A stretch of DNA of 64,000 nucleotides from the NCBI RefSeq assembly GCF_039839275.1, contig NZ_JBDOQP010000001.1, positions 1,116,001 through 1,180,000 on the forward strand, written 5' to 3'. Both the position numbers and the translations under genes were made by a program. Positions within the stretch are counted from its first letter, which is position 1. Each line of letters begins with the position of its first letter. The notes under the pieces were generated by a model that was given only the letters and a program-made list of their open reading frames with translations, was not told the DNA's origin and did not search any database. This DNA is from Aerobium sp039839275 (lineage in GTDB: Bacteria; Pseudomonadota; Alphaproteobacteria; Rhizobiales; Rhizobiaceae). Of this stretch, positions 8,176 to 17,609 are shown piece after piece.

Positions 8176-9612
8176 ATGACGGCAGACCTATCCATGAGCC
8201 TGACCCTCGCCACGCCGGAGCTTATCCTGGCTGTGGGCGCGATGGCGCTTCTGATGATCGGCGTGTTTTCCGGCGAGCGCTCTGCCAGCACGGTCACGGG
8301 ACTTGCGATCGCGCTGATGATCGGTGCCTGTGGGTGGATGCTGCTTTTCACCGGGGACGGCGAGGCGTTCGGTGGTGCGTTCGTCAGTGATCCGTTCGCA
8401 CGGTTCATGAAGCTGCTGACGCTTGTCGGATCGATCGTCACGCTGGCCATGTCGGTCGGCTTTGCGCGGCGGGAAGGTTTCGACAAGTTCGAGTTTCCGG
8501 TCCTGATCGTACTCGCGACGCTCGGCATGCTGCTGATGGTGTCGGCCAACGACATGATCTCGCTTTATATGGGCCTCGAACTGCAGTCGCTTTCGCTTTA
8601 CGTCATCGCCGCGATCAACCGCGAAAACCTGCGCTCGACCGAAGCGGGTCTCAAATATTTCGTTCTCGGCGCGCTGTCGTCCGGCATGCTGCTCTATGGC
8701 ATTTCGCTCGTCTACGGCTACACCGGCAACACCGGCTTCGAAGCCATCGCGGCGGCGCTGTCCGGAGAAGAGCGTCAGCTCGGCCTGGTTTTCGGTCTCG
8801 TCTTTGTCCTTGCCGGCCTTGCGTTCAAGATTTCCGCCGTGCCGTTCCACATGTGGACGCCGGACGTATACGAGGGCGCCCCGACGCCTGTCACCGCATT
8901 CTTCGCCGCTGCGCCGAAGATGGCGGCGATGGCGCTTCTGGTGCGCGTGACGGTTGGCGCGTTCGAGCCGGTCGCGCCCGACTGGCAGCAGATCATCGTG
9001 TTCGTCTCGATTGCCTCGATGGTGCTCGGTGCATTTGCGGCGATCGGACAGACCAACATCAAGCGGCTGATGGCCTATTCGTCGATCGCGCATATGGGCT
9101 TCGCGCTTGTCGGCCTGGCAGCCAATACGCCGGAAGGCGTGCGCGGCGTCGCGATCTACATGCTGATCTACCTGGTGATGACGCTGGGATCCTTCGCGTT
9201 CATACTGGCGATGCGGCGCGGCGGCAGCAATGTCGAACATATCAAGGATCTCGGTGGCCTGGCATCGACCAACCCCGTCATGGCGACGATCCTGACGATT
9301 CTCATGTTCTCGCTGGCGGGAATCCCTCCGCTCGCGGGCTTTTGGGGAAAGTGGTACGTCTTCCTGGCCGCGATGAACGCGGAGCTCTATGCGCTGTCGA
9401 TCATCGGTGTGCTGGCTTCCGTGGTCGGTGCCTTCTATTACTTGCGGATCATCAAGATCATGTGGTTCGACGAGTCGGTCGGCGGATTTGAACCGATGGC
9501 TGGAGAGCTGAGGCTGGTGCTCGGCGTCTCGGGCGCGTTCCTGCTCTTCTACGTGCTGATCGGCGGTCCGATCGGACAGGTGGCGGAAGCCGCGGCAAGG
9601 ACCTTCTTCTGA
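8176..9612 (+). CDS. nuoN: NADH-quinone oxidoreductase subunit N
   Basis: Third antiporter-like membrane subunit of complex I (478 aa, ND2 family) and the last nuo gene of the operon. About 14 membrane helices are visible. Family motifs include MGLELQSLSLYVIAA with its glutamate and FKISAVPFHMWTPDVYEGAP with the conserved lysine and histidine. It lies 15 bp after nuoM, and its stop directly abuts the GTG start of birA, so complex I and biotin ligase are probably on one transcript. Confidence 0.98.
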   Translation: MTADLSMSLTLATPELILAVGAMALLMIGVFSGERSASTVTGLAIALMIGACGWMLLFTGDGEAFGGAFVSDPFARFMKLLTLVGSIVTLAMSVGFARREGFDKFEFPVLIVLATLGMLLMVSANDMISLYMGLELQSLSLYVIAAINRENLRSTEAGLKYFVLGALSSGMLLYGISLVYGYTGNTGFEAIAAALSGEERQLGLVFGLVFVLAGLAFKISAVPFHMWTPDVYEGAPTPVTAFFAAAPKMAAMALLVRVTVGAFEPVAPDWQQIIVFVSIASMVLGAFAAIGQTNIKRLMAYSSIAHMGFALVGLAANTPEGVRGVAIYMLIYLVMTLGSFAFILAMRRGGSNVEHIKDLGGLASTNPVMATILTILMFSLAGIPPLAGFWGKWYVFLAAMNAELYALSIIGVLASVVGAFYYLRIIKIMWFDESVGGFEPMAGELRLVLGVSGAFLLFYVLIGGPIGQVAEAAARTFF

Positions 9613-10431
9613 GTGCGGTTCGCGCTCGCGCCGACCGCGACGTCCGCTGGCTATCGCGTCGAAGCCTTCGAAACCGTAGGGTCGACCAATGCTCTGGCCA
9701 TGGACAGGGCACGGGCAGGCGATGCCGGGCGGCTCTGGCTCGTTTCGAAGCGCCAGGAGGCAGGCAGGGGACGACGCGGCCGCGTCTGGGAAACGCCGGA
9801 AGGCAATCTTGCGGCAACGCTGCTGTTGGTGCCTGATTTCGAGCTGAAGGCGGCCGCGACGCTTGGCTTCGTTGCCGGTCTTGCACTTGCCGATGCGCTC
9901 GACGCGGTATTGCCTGCGGGGAAAGTTGGTATTGGCGTCGATGGCGGAACGTCGCGATCTCGCGACCGCTTCGAACTGAAATGGCCGAATGACGTGCTCG
10001 CCGATGGAGCGAAACTGTCGGGCATACTGCTGGAATCGGCGATGCTGAGTGATGGCCGTTTTGCCTTGGCGATCGGCATCGGCGTGAATGTCGTGGCCGC
10101 TCCGGTGGACGTGCCATACCCGGCAACCTCGCTGGCGGCGCTGGGTGCCGCTTGTGACGCGGAAACCCTGTTTCTTGCCCTATCGGATGCATGGGTAGAC
10201 AACATTCGGATATGGGACGCGGGACGGGGTCTGGCGGCCATTCGCTCGCGTTGGCTGCAACGGGCGGCAGGCCTTGGAAGCCAGGTCGCCGTAAAGGTCG
10301 AAGGGCGCGTCGTGCGCGGTATATTCGAGACAATTGACGATGAATGTCGTTTCGTGATCCGCACCGACGACGACAGTATTGTGGCGATAGCCGCCGGTGA
10401 CGTGCATTTCGGCGCGGTGGCATCGGCCTAG
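9613..10431 (+). CDS. birA: biotin--[acetyl-CoA-carboxylase] ligase
   Basis: Attaches biotin to the AccB carrier through biotinyl-AMP (272 aa, cytosolic). The catalytic-domain signature GRGRRGR is at residues 51-57 and KWPND at 123-127, followed by the C-terminal SH3-like BPL domain. There is no N-terminal winged helix, so this is a monofunctional ligase that cannot act as the E. coli-type bio-operon repressor. The start is GTG at 9613, immediately after the nuoN stop, with no strong Shine-Dalgarno, which suggests coupling to nuoN. Its substrate AccB is encoded at 27.2-27.7 kb in this same window. Confidence 0.93.
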   Translation: MRFALAPTATSAGYRVEAFETVGSTNALAMDRARAGDAGRLWLVSKRQEAGRGRRGRVWETPEGNLAATLLLVPDFELKAAATLGFVAGLALADALDAVLPAGKVGIGVDGGTSRSRDRFELKWPNDVLADGAKLSGILLESAMLSDGRFALAIGIGVNVVAAPVDVPYPATSLAALGAACDAETLFLALSDAWVDNIRIWDAGRGLAAIRSRWLQRAAGLGSQVAVKVEGRVVRGIFETIDDECRFVIRTDDDSIVAIAAGDVHFGAVASA

Positions 10432-10443
10432 AAAGGAACTGGA

Positions 10444-12111
10444 ATGGCAAGGAATAACGAGGCCGAGCTGGTGTTCTGCCCGCTGGGCGGCGTCGGCGAG
10501 ATCGGAATGAACTTCGCGCTCTACGGCTTCGGGCCGGCGCAGAAACGCGAATGGATCGTCGTCGATGTCGGCGTGACGTTCCCCGACCTCAACCTGCCGG
10601 GTGTCGACCTCGTGCTGCCGGATACGCGCTTCATCGAAAGCGAAGTGAAGAACCTTGCGGGCATCATCATCACGCATGCGCATGAAGACCACTATGGTGC
10701 TCTGCTCGACATCTGGCCGCGGCTCAAGAAGCCGGTATGGATGACGCCATTCACGGCGGGCCTGCTGGCGGCAAAGCGCCAGATGGATGGGGGCCCTGAA
10801 ATTCCCGTCCAGATCTACAATGCCGGGGAACGCTTTACCGTCGGTGCGTTCGACATCGAGACGATCGCGGTGACGCACTCCATCCCCGAGCCCGTCTCGC
10901 TTGCCATTCGCACGCCCGTCGGCCTGGTGATCCACACTGGAGACTGGAAGATCGATCCTGCTCCGACGATCGGCCCCAAGACCGACGAAGCGAAGTTCCG
11001 GGCGCTGGGCGCTGAGGGCGTGACAGCGCTCATCTGCGATTCGACCAATGCGCTTCGCGAAGGCGAGTCGCCGTCGGAGGAGGCGGTCGGCGAAGGTCTC
11101 AGGGGGGTGATCGAGGCCGCGCCGGGCCGCGTTGCGATCACCACTTTCTCTTCCAATGTCGGGCGCATCCGCTCGGTGATGGAGGCCGCGCGCGACGCTG
11201 GCCGCCAGGTTCTGGTTCTGGGTTCGTCGCTCAAGCGCGTCATTAACGTCGCAACGGAACTCGGCTACCTCGAAGGCCTGCCCGAGGTGATCGAGGAGCA
11301 GGACTATGGCTTCATCCCGCGCGAGAATCTGGTGATCCTGTGCACCGGCAGCCAGGGCGAATCGCGGGCTGCGCTGGCCAAGCTCGCGCGCGACGAGATG
11401 CGCAATGTCGCTCTGTCACCGGGCGATACGGTGGTCTATTCCTCGCGCGTCATTCCGGGTAACGAAAAGCCGATTCTCGAAACCAAGAACCTGCTCATCG
11501 AGCAGGGCATCCGGATCATCGAAGACAGCGATGCGCTCGTCCACGTCTCAGGCCACCCGCGCCGCAACGAACTGCGCAAGATGTACGAGTGGACCAAACC
11601 GCGCGTCCTCGTGCCGGTCCACGGCGAGGCGGCGCATCTGGTCGCGCACGGCGCGCTTGGCGCGGAGGCCGGTATCCCCGAGGTTGCGCAGGTCCGCAAT
11701 GGCGACATGATCCGGCTTGCGCCGGGACCGGCGGAGATCATCGACAAGGTTCACTCTGGCCGGATGTTCAAGGATGGGCGCCTGATCGGTTCAGAGGAAG
11801 CGATGGGCATACGCGACCGGCGAAAGCTCTCATTCGCCGGCCATGTAGCGGTGAATGTCGTGCTCGACGAACGCCACGAGATCGCCGGCGATCCCGATCT
11901 CGTTGCAATCGGCGTCGCAGACGCGGATGCGCGTGGCGATGACCTGGAAGACCTGATGCTGGATGCGGCGATCGGCGCGGTTGAAAGCATCCCCCGGGTC
12001 AGGCGAAAAGACCTCGATCTCGTAGCCGAGTCGGTACGGCGTGCCGTTCGGGCGGCAGCCAACGAGGCCTGGGGCAAGAAGCCGATCGTGACGGTCTTCG
12101 TCACGCGATGA
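10444..12111 (+). CDS. rnj: ribonuclease J
   Basis: Metallo-beta-lactamase/beta-CASP ribonuclease with 5'-3' exonuclease and endonuclease activity in RNA maturation and turnover (555 aa). The zinc-binding motif HAHEDH lies at residues 78-83. DVGVTFPD near residue 41 and the beta-CASP segments STNALREGESPSE and CTGSQGE follow, then VSGHPRR and VPVHGE. A C-terminal domain of about 100 residues completes the usual length. A ribosome-binding site (AAAGGAACTGGA) precedes the ATG. Rhizobiales carry both RNase J and RNase E; rne is at 31.8-34.6 kb here. Confidence 0.96.
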   Translation: MARNNEAELVFCPLGGVGEIGMNFALYGFGPAQKREWIVVDVGVTFPDLNLPGVDLVLPDTRFIESEVKNLAGIIITHAHEDHYGALLDIWPRLKKPVWMTPFTAGLLAAKRQMDGGPEIPVQIYNAGERFTVGAFDIETIAVTHSIPEPVSLAIRTPVGLVIHTGDWKIDPAPTIGPKTDEAKFRALGAEGVTALICDSTNALREGESPSEEAVGEGLRGVIEAAPGRVAITTFSSNVGRIRSVMEAARDAGRQVLVLGSSLKRVINVATELGYLEGLPEVIEEQDYGFIPRENLVILCTGSQGESRAALAKLARDEMRNVALSPGDTVVYSSRVIPGNEKPILETKNLLIEQGIRIIEDSDALVHVSGHPRRNELRKMYEWTKPRVLVPVHGEAAHLVAHGALGAEAGIPEVAQVRNGDMIRLAPGPAEIIDKVHSGRMFKDGRLIGSEEAMGIRDRRKLSFAGHVAVNVVLDERHEIAGDPDLVAIGVADADARGDDLEDLMLDAAIGAVESIPRVRRKDLDLVAESVRRAVRAAANEAWGKKPIVTVFVTR

Positions 12112-12124
12112 AGCGGAGTTTGCA

Positions 12125-12529
12125 ATGCTCGGACGCCTGAACCACGTTGCGCTGGCAGTGCCGGACATTGCAGCCGCCAGCACGCACTACCGCGACGTCC
12201 TCGGCGCGACGGTTTCCGCGCCGCAGGCTCTGCCTGAGCACGGCGTCACGGTGGCGTTCATCGAGGTTGGAAACACCAAGATCGAACTGCTCGAGCCGCT
12301 CGGCGAGAACTCGACCATCCGGCCGTTCCTGGAAAAGAACCCAGCCGGGGGCATGCATCACCTGTGCTACGAGGTCGACGACATCCTTGCGGCCCGCGAT
12401 CGGCTCAAGGCGGAAGGCGCGCGCGTGCTGGGCGATGGCGAGCCGCGGATCGGCGCACATGGCAAGCCCGTGCTGTTCCTGCATCCCAAGGACTTCTTCG
12501 GCACGCTCGTCGAACTCGAACAGGTATGA
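12125..12529 (+). CDS. mce: methylmalonyl-CoA epimerase
   Basis: VOC-superfamily enzyme that interconverts (2R)- and (2S)-methylmalonyl-CoA in propionyl-CoA breakdown (134 aa). The first metal ligand sits in LNHVALAV (H7) and a second histidine in GGMHHLCYEV; the terminal glutamate lies in FFGTLVELEQV. Two beta-alpha-beta-beta-beta modules fit the length. It follows rnj by 13 bp and precedes the DUF1467 gene by 7 bp; this rnj-mce-DUF1467-proS neighbourhood is common in Rhizobiales. Confidence 0.93.
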   Translation: MLGRLNHVALAVPDIAAASTHYRDVLGATVSAPQALPEHGVTVAFIEVGNTKIELLEPLGENSTIRPFLEKNPAGGMHHLCYEVDDILAARDRLKAEGARVLGDGEPRIGAHGKPVLFLHPKDFFGTLVELEQV

Positions 12530-12536
12530 GGCCGCG

Positions 12537-12806
12537 ATGAGCTGGATTTCGATCGCCGCGATCTACTTCATCCTATGGTGGGTGGTGCTGTTCGCGATGC
12601 TGCCGTTCGGTCTCAAGACGCAGGAAGAAAATGGCGACGTGACACTGGGGACGGAGCCGAGCGCTCCGGGCGGGTCACATATGCTGGGCGCCGTCATTCG
12701 CACGACGATCGTGTCGGGAGTGATCTTCGGGATCTTTTATGTGGCCGTCGTCTATTACGGATTTTCCTTCGACGACGTTCCGCGCATCGGTCCTTCGCAA
12801 GGCTGA
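12537..12806 (+). CDS. DUF1467 family small membrane protein
   Basis: An 89-residue protein with two membrane helices: MSWISIAAIYFILWWVVLF at the N-terminus and a second at about residues 52-72. A short loop containing PFGLKTQEE joins them. This is the pattern of the DUF1467 family, which is confined to alphaproteobacteria and has no known function. It starts 7 bp after mce and is the last gene before a 450 bp gap, so it probably ends the nuo-birA-rnj-mce transcription unit. Confidence 0.85.
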   Translation: MSWISIAAIYFILWWVVLFAMLPFGLKTQEENGDVTLGTEPSAPGGSHMLGAVIRTTIVSGVIFGIFYVAVVYYGFSFDDVPRIGPSQG

Positions 12807-12869
12807 TTTTGCCCTGCGGACACTGCGTCTGCTTTGCCGATGCAGATCCCACGATTAATTTCGGTGCAC

Positions 12870-12897
12870 AAAAAAAATGCAAGGCCGAAGCCTTGCA
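12870..12897 (-). terminator. hairpin with T8 on the minus strand
   Basis: TGCAAGGC (12878-12885) and GCCTTGCA (12890-12897) form a perfect 8 bp stem with a CGAA loop. The plus strand has eight A residues (12870-12877) before it, so the minus strand reads stem then T8, a textbook Rho-independent terminator for leftward transcription. On the plus strand only ATTT follows, so it is a weak terminator for the operon ending at 12806. No minus-strand gene lies upstream of it. Confidence 0.6.
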
Positions 12898-13259
12898 ATT
12901 TAAACGCGTCCGATCTGTTTCCGTTTGACGGCGGCTGCGGAAAATCGCGCCTAGATCGCATCCTCCCAAGACTTTGACCGCGTAGGAGAGCGGATTGTGG
13001 TCCCGCTCTCTCGGTTATGGCCGGACCTTAGACCAACAGCTCGCGCCATGTCACGAAAAATATTGCGCTTTGATGACATGTTATGTGCTGCACTGCACAA
13101 TTTTGTGGCACTAAATGCCCGCGAAGAAGACAGATGTTCGGGCGTCGGAGGCTGCCCCTGGGTCGGGTTTCCAACCTGCCTTGAAATCGCTATGAACGGC
13201 GGACACATGGTCCCTCAAGCATGGTGATTCCGCCATGCCCGCTTTTCATGGAATCCCTC
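12898..13259. other. gene-free region upstream of proS
   Basis: No convincing coding sequence on either strand; the short ORFs here are rich in random composition and lack family features. An 8 bp stem GAGAGCGG/CCGCTCTC (12986-12993 and 13003-13010) with a 9-base loop is visible, and a TTGACG at about 12925 could be a -35 element for rightward transcription of proS, though no well-spaced -10 follows. TGTGC and GCACA (13084-13099) form a short palindrome. It may hold the proS promoter and possibly a leftward small RNA ending at the hairpin at 12870-12897. Confidence 0.4.
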
Positions 13260-14588
13260 ATGCGTTTGTCGCGTTACTTCCTTCCCATCCTCAAGGAGAA
13301 TCCGCGCGAGGCGGAGATCGTCTCCCACCGCCTGATGCTGCGCGCTGGAATGCTGCGTCAGCAGGGTGCGGGGTCGTTTTCCTGGCTGCCGCTCGGCAAG
13401 CGCGTCCTCGACAAGGTCTGCGCCATCATTCGTGAGGAACAGGACCGGGCAGGGGCCCTGGAAATCCTGATGCCTACGATCCAGTCGGCGGAGTTGTGGC
13501 GCGAGAGCGGACGCTACGACGACTACGGCAAGGAGATGCTGCGTATCGTGGATCGCCACGAGCGGGACATGCTTTATGGACCGACCAATGAGGAGATGGT
13601 GACAGACATCTTCCGGTCCTACGTGAAGTCCTACAAGGACTTGCCGCTCAACCTCTATCACATCCAGTGGAAGTTCCGCGACGAGGTGCGCCCGCGCTTC
13701 GGCGTGATGCGCTCGCGCGAATTCCTGATGAAGGATGCCTATTCTTTCGACCTCGATTTCGAAGGCGCACGCGCGGCCTACAACCGCATGTTCGTTTCCT
13801 ATCTGCGCACCTTCGACCGCGTGGGGCTGAAGTCGATCCCGATGCGGGCCGATACCGGCCCGATCGGCGGCGATCTGAGCCACGAATTTATCATCCTGGC
13901 CGATACCGGGGAAAGCGCGGTGTTCTGCCATCGTGATTTCCTCGCTCTCGACGTGCCAGGCGCGGATACCGACTTTTCCGACGACGCGGCAATCGCCGGC
14001 ATCGTGAAGACGTGGACCACCCCCTATGCCGCCACCGACGAGATGCACGAGGAAGCGGTCTGGGAGGCGGTGGCGGAAGGCGACCGCGTCGCCGCACGCG
14101 GCATCGAGGTCGGCCACATCTTCCATTTCGGCGAGAAATACTCAAAGCCTCTGGGCGCGAAGGTTACCGGCCCCGATGGCAAGGACCATTTCGTCTCGAT
14201 GGGTTCCTACGGCATCGGTCCGTCGCGGCTCATCGCCGCGATCATCGAGGCGAGCCACGACGACAACGGCATCATCTGGCCGGAATCGGTGGCGCCCTTC
14301 GACGTGGCGCTGATCAACATGAAGGCCGGAGACGATGCCTGTGATCGTGCCTGCGATGATCTGTACGACACGCTTACGGCGGCGGGTTGCGACGTGCTCT
14401 ACGATGATACCGACCAGCGACCAGGTGGAAAGTTCGCGACTGCGGACCTGATCGGTCTTCCGTGGCAGGTGATCGTCGGGCCACGCGGCGTCGCTGCGGG
14501 TGAGGCCGAGATCAAGAATCGCAAGACCGGCGAGCGCGAGACCATCCCGCTCAGTGCCGTGGCCAACCGCTTCGGCAGGGCGGCATGA
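13260..14588 (+). CDS. proS: prolyl-tRNA synthetase
   Basis: Class II aminoacyl-tRNA synthetase that charges tRNA-Pro (442 aa). The start at 13260 (product MRLSRYFLPILKENP) is chosen over upstream in-frame starts from 13221, because it matches the alphaproteobacterial ProS N-terminus and the usual 442-residue length. Class II motif 1 (residues 30-100, with GPTNEEMVTDIFR), motif 2 (KFRDEVRPRFGVMRSREF) and motif 3 (SYGIGPSRLIAAI) are present, then the anticodon-binding domain. The large editing insertion of E. coli ProS is absent, as expected for this short type. It overlaps lolC by 4 bp. Confidence 0.97.
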   Translation: MRLSRYFLPILKENPREAEIVSHRLMLRAGMLRQQGAGSFSWLPLGKRVLDKVCAIIREEQDRAGALEILMPTIQSAELWRESGRYDDYGKEMLRIVDRHERDMLYGPTNEEMVTDIFRSYVKSYKDLPLNLYHIQWKFRDEVRPRFGVMRSREFLMKDAYSFDLDFEGARAAYNRMFVSYLRTFDRVGLKSIPMRADTGPIGGDLSHEFIILADTGESAVFCHRDFLALDVPGADTDFSDDAAIAGIVKTWTTPYAATDEMHEEAVWEAVAEGDRVAARGIEVGHIFHFGEKYSKPLGAKVTGPDGKDHFVSMGSYGIGPSRLIAAIIEASHDDNGIIWPESVAPFDVALINMKAGDDACDRACDDLYDTLTAAGCDVLYDDTDQRPGGKFATADLIGLPWQVIVGPRGVAAGEAEIKNRKTGERETIPLSAVANRFGRAA

Positions 14589-15873
14589 GCGAAGCCGCAA
14601 CGCAAGAAGACGGTCCCAGAGGCGCCGGCCCGTTCTCGAGCTTCGAACGCATGGTGGCCTGGCGCTACCTGCGGTCGCGGCGCAAGGACACCGTCATTTC
14701 GGTGATCTCGCTGATTTCCTTTGCCGGCATCATGCTGGGCGTGGCTACGCTCATCATCGTCATGGCGGTGATGAACGGCTTCAGGGCCGAGCTGCTGACG
14801 CGGATACTGGGTGTCAACGGCCACATCATCGTCCAGCCTATCGACAGGCCCTTTGACGATTATGCGCAGGTCGCGGGCCGAATCGAAGGCGTGGAGGGTG
14901 TACGCTACGCCATACCGCTCATTGAGGGGCAGGTTCTGGCTTCGGGTCGCGTGGGAGCCGGTACGGGCGCATTGGTGCGCGGCGTGCGGGAGCAGGACAT
15001 CAAGAAGCTCGATCTCGTCGCCGGAAATGTGCGCCAGGGCACGCTGGATGGATTCTCAAGCGCGGAAGGTGTCGCGATCGGCACCCGCATGGCCGACAAT
15101 CTCGGGCTGACAATCGGCGATGGCATCCAGCTCGTGGCGCCGGAAGGGGACGTGACGCCTTTCGGGGTAACGCCACGCCAGAAAATCTATCCGGTCACCG
15201 CGATCTTCGAGGTCGGCATGTCGGAGTACGATGCCTCGATCGTGTTCATGCCGCTTGAGGAGGCGCAGCTCTATTTCAACGCCGAAGGGCTGGTACAGTC
15301 GGTCGAAGTGTTCGTCGAAGACCCGGACGCGATCGACGCCATGCGCGGCGCCGTCGAGGTCGCCGCGCAACGGCAGATTTTCCTTTCCGACTGGCGGCAG
15401 CGTAACCAGACCTTCTTTTCCGCGCTCCAGGTCGAGCGCAACGTGATGTTCATGATCCTCACGCTCATCGTGCTGGTCGCGGCGCTCAACATTATCTCCG
15501 GCCTGATCATGCTGGTGAAGGACAAGGGCCGCGACATCGCGATATTGAGGACCATGGGTGCGACGAGCGGCTCTGTCATGCGCATCTTCGTGATGACGGG
15601 AGCCGCGATCGGCGTCACCGGCACGATCGCCGGCGTGTTGCTCGGGCTCGTCGTCTGCCTCAACGTCGAATCGATACGCCAGTTCTTTTCCTGGCTGTCC
15701 GGAACGACGCTTTTCAATCCGGAGCTCTATTTCCTGAGCCAGCTTCCCGCCAAGATGGATGCCGGCGAAACAGTTTCGGTGGTGCTGATGGCACTGATCC
15801 TGTCTTTCCTCGCGACACTGTTCCCTGCCTGGCGAGCTGCGCGGCTCGATCCAGTCGATGCGTTGCGGTACGA

Positions 15874-15877
<4 letters not shown>
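14585..15877 (+). CDS. lolC: lipoprotein-releasing ABC transporter permease (LolC/LolE type)
   Basis: Inner-membrane permease that extracts outer-membrane lipoproteins for LolA (430 aa). One N-terminal helix (about residues 36-62), a large periplasmic domain, then three C-terminal helices of the FtsX family are visible. Motifs include WRYLRSRRKDTVISVISLIS at the N-terminus and FPAWRAARLDPVDALRYE at the C-terminus. Only one permease gene is paired with lolD here, so the transporter is likely a homodimer of a LolF-like hybrid rather than a LolC/LolE heterodimer; this is inference. It overlaps proS and lolD by 4 bp each. Confidence 0.93.
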
Positions 15878-16560
<683 letters not shown>

Positions 16561-16590
16561 AGCCGGCGCGAACGAGCGTCGGTTCAGCGA

Positions 16591-17061
16591 CTATTTCATT
16601 TGCCCGGCAAATGCAGCCAACTGGTCGATGGCCGTCCCCCATCCCTCCTGGAAACCCATCTCCTCGTGCCTGCGGCTCTCCTCGGCATTCTTGTGGATCA
16701 CGTGCGACGAATAGCGCGTCCCCTTGGCTTCGGCTTCAAATGTGATGATCGCGGTCAAGGCCAACCACGGCTCCGTTGGCCGCCATCCTTCGGAAAGCAC
16801 CGTTGTCCATACCAGGCGCTGCTCGGGGACGACTTCGAGGAAACATGCCTCGACATGAGGCTGGAATTCTCCTCCCCCTTCGCGCATGCGCGTCTCGAAT
16901 CCGCCTCCCGGGCGTAAATCAAGTTTGATCACCCGGCATTCGATTGGGTGGGGTATCCACCACATCGCAAGGTGTTCCGGCCTGCTCCAAGCCTCCCAGA
17001 CTTTGCTCGGCGCCGCGTTGATGAAGCGCGAGATCGATAGTTCGCTGGCCATGCCGTTCAT
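16591..17061 (-). CDS. SRPBCC/AHSA1-domain protein
   Basis: A 156-residue single-domain START-like (SRPBCC) protein of the AHSA1 type, a hydrophobic-cavity fold. Visible family features are the N-terminal RFINAAPSKVWEAWSRPEHL, the WW segment following it, the RPGGGF strand, and the long C-terminal helix EEMGFQEGWGTAIDQLAAF. Ligand unknown. Its start overlaps the stop of the ArsR-type regulator (ATGA), so the two are one operon. ArsR-SRPBCC pairs are common and are thought to be self-regulated, but no substrate can be assigned. Confidence 0.9.
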   Translation of the reverse strand: MNGMASELSISRFINAAPSKVWEAWSRPEHLAMWWIPHPIECRVIKLDLRPGGGFETRMREGGGEFQPHVEACFLEVVPEQRLVWTTVLSEGWRPTEPWLALTAIITFEAEAKGTRYSSHVIHKNAEESRRHEEMGFQEGWGTAIDQLAAFAGQMK

Positions 17062-17402
17062 TCTTTCGTTTCCTCTGACATCTGATGTTCCACAAAGGCA
17101 GCCAGCCGGTCAGCGCCCGCCTCCCAATGCGCACGTTGTTCGGAAAGCCACGTCTCCGCTTCCAGAAGCCTGTCGGGTCTCAGTTGGCACATGCGGACGC
17201 GACCGGTTTTCCGCGTCACAATGAGCCGCGTTTCCTCGAGTACGCGAAGATGCTTGAGGAAGGCGGGCAGGCCCATCTGAAAGGGTGCCGCGAGTTCCTT
17301 GACAGGCTGGGGCCCATCCAGAAGGCGCGTGACGACCGCCCTTCGGGTAGGATCGGCAAGCGCATGAAATGCGGAATCGAGGGTTTGAGTAGAGGTTACC
17401 AT
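17058..17402 (-). CDS. ArsR-family winged-helix transcriptional regulator
   Basis: A 114-residue repressor-type regulator. The helix-turn-helix runs from FHALADPTRRAVVTRLLDG through VKELAAPFQMGLPAFLKHLRVLEE, with a beta-wing (LIVTRKTGRVRMC). The metal-binding cysteines of true ArsR/SmtB are absent, so it probably senses a non-metal signal. The ATG at 17402 is chosen because the upstream in-frame extension would read through a perfect operator palindrome. No ribosome-binding site is visible, and the predicted transcription start is within a few bases of the ATG, which suggests a leaderless mRNA. Confidence 0.9.
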   Translation of the reverse strand: MVTSTQTLDSAFHALADPTRRAVVTRLLDGPQPVKELAAPFQMGLPAFLKHLRVLEETRLIVTRKTGRVRMCQLRPDRLLEAETWLSEQRAHWEAGADRLAAFVEHQMSEETKE

Positions 17403-17404
17403 GT

Positions 17405-17438
17405 GGTGAACTGTACCGAACAGTTCACCGATCGGCAA
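17405..17438 (-). promoter_or_regulatory. ArsR-SRPBCC promoter with overlapping operator
   Basis: A perfect 10 bp inverted repeat, GGTGAACTGT (17405-17414) and ACAGTTCACC (17420-17429), is separated by 5 bases and lies just upstream of the ArsR ATG. On the minus strand it covers a -10 box TACAGT (17410-17415) that is 17 bp from a -35 box TTGCCG (17433-17438). A repressor dimer bound here would block RNA polymerase. The arrangement points to negative autoregulation of the two-gene operon. Confidence 0.75.
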
Positions 17439-17512
17439 ACAAAAATGCGGAGCGAGGTGCGTTTTCCGCATCAATGCGTATAGCGATGGAAATCAGTGCA
17501 CAAAACGAAGCG

Positions 17513-17540
17513 GAGCCGGCCTTTGGGGAAAGGCCGGCTC
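17513..17540 (-). terminator. terminator after the BTLCP protease gene
   Basis: A perfect 12 bp stem, GAGCCGGCCTTT (17513-17524) and AAAGGCCGGCTC (17529-17540), with a GGGG loop on the plus strand. Leftward transcription reads the stem and then a T-rich run (TTCGTTTTG) just beyond. It sits 70 bp downstream of the stop of the gene ending at 17610. Confidence 0.8.
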
Positions 17541-17609
17541 CTGAACCCGGTCGTTGGGGACGGGGAGGGTGGGGACTCGACCGGGTTGTCCCTGAATTCC
17601 CGTTATCTG

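Noticed and set aside
13084..13099. Palindrome TGTGC-6-GCACA before proS
   Set aside because: Five base pairs only, no second copy found and no link to a promoter; chance occurrence is plausible.
12951..13208. 85-codon minus-strand ORF in the gap before proS
   Set aside because: Composition is random, no hydrophobic or family pattern, and no Shine-Dalgarno; treated as non-coding.
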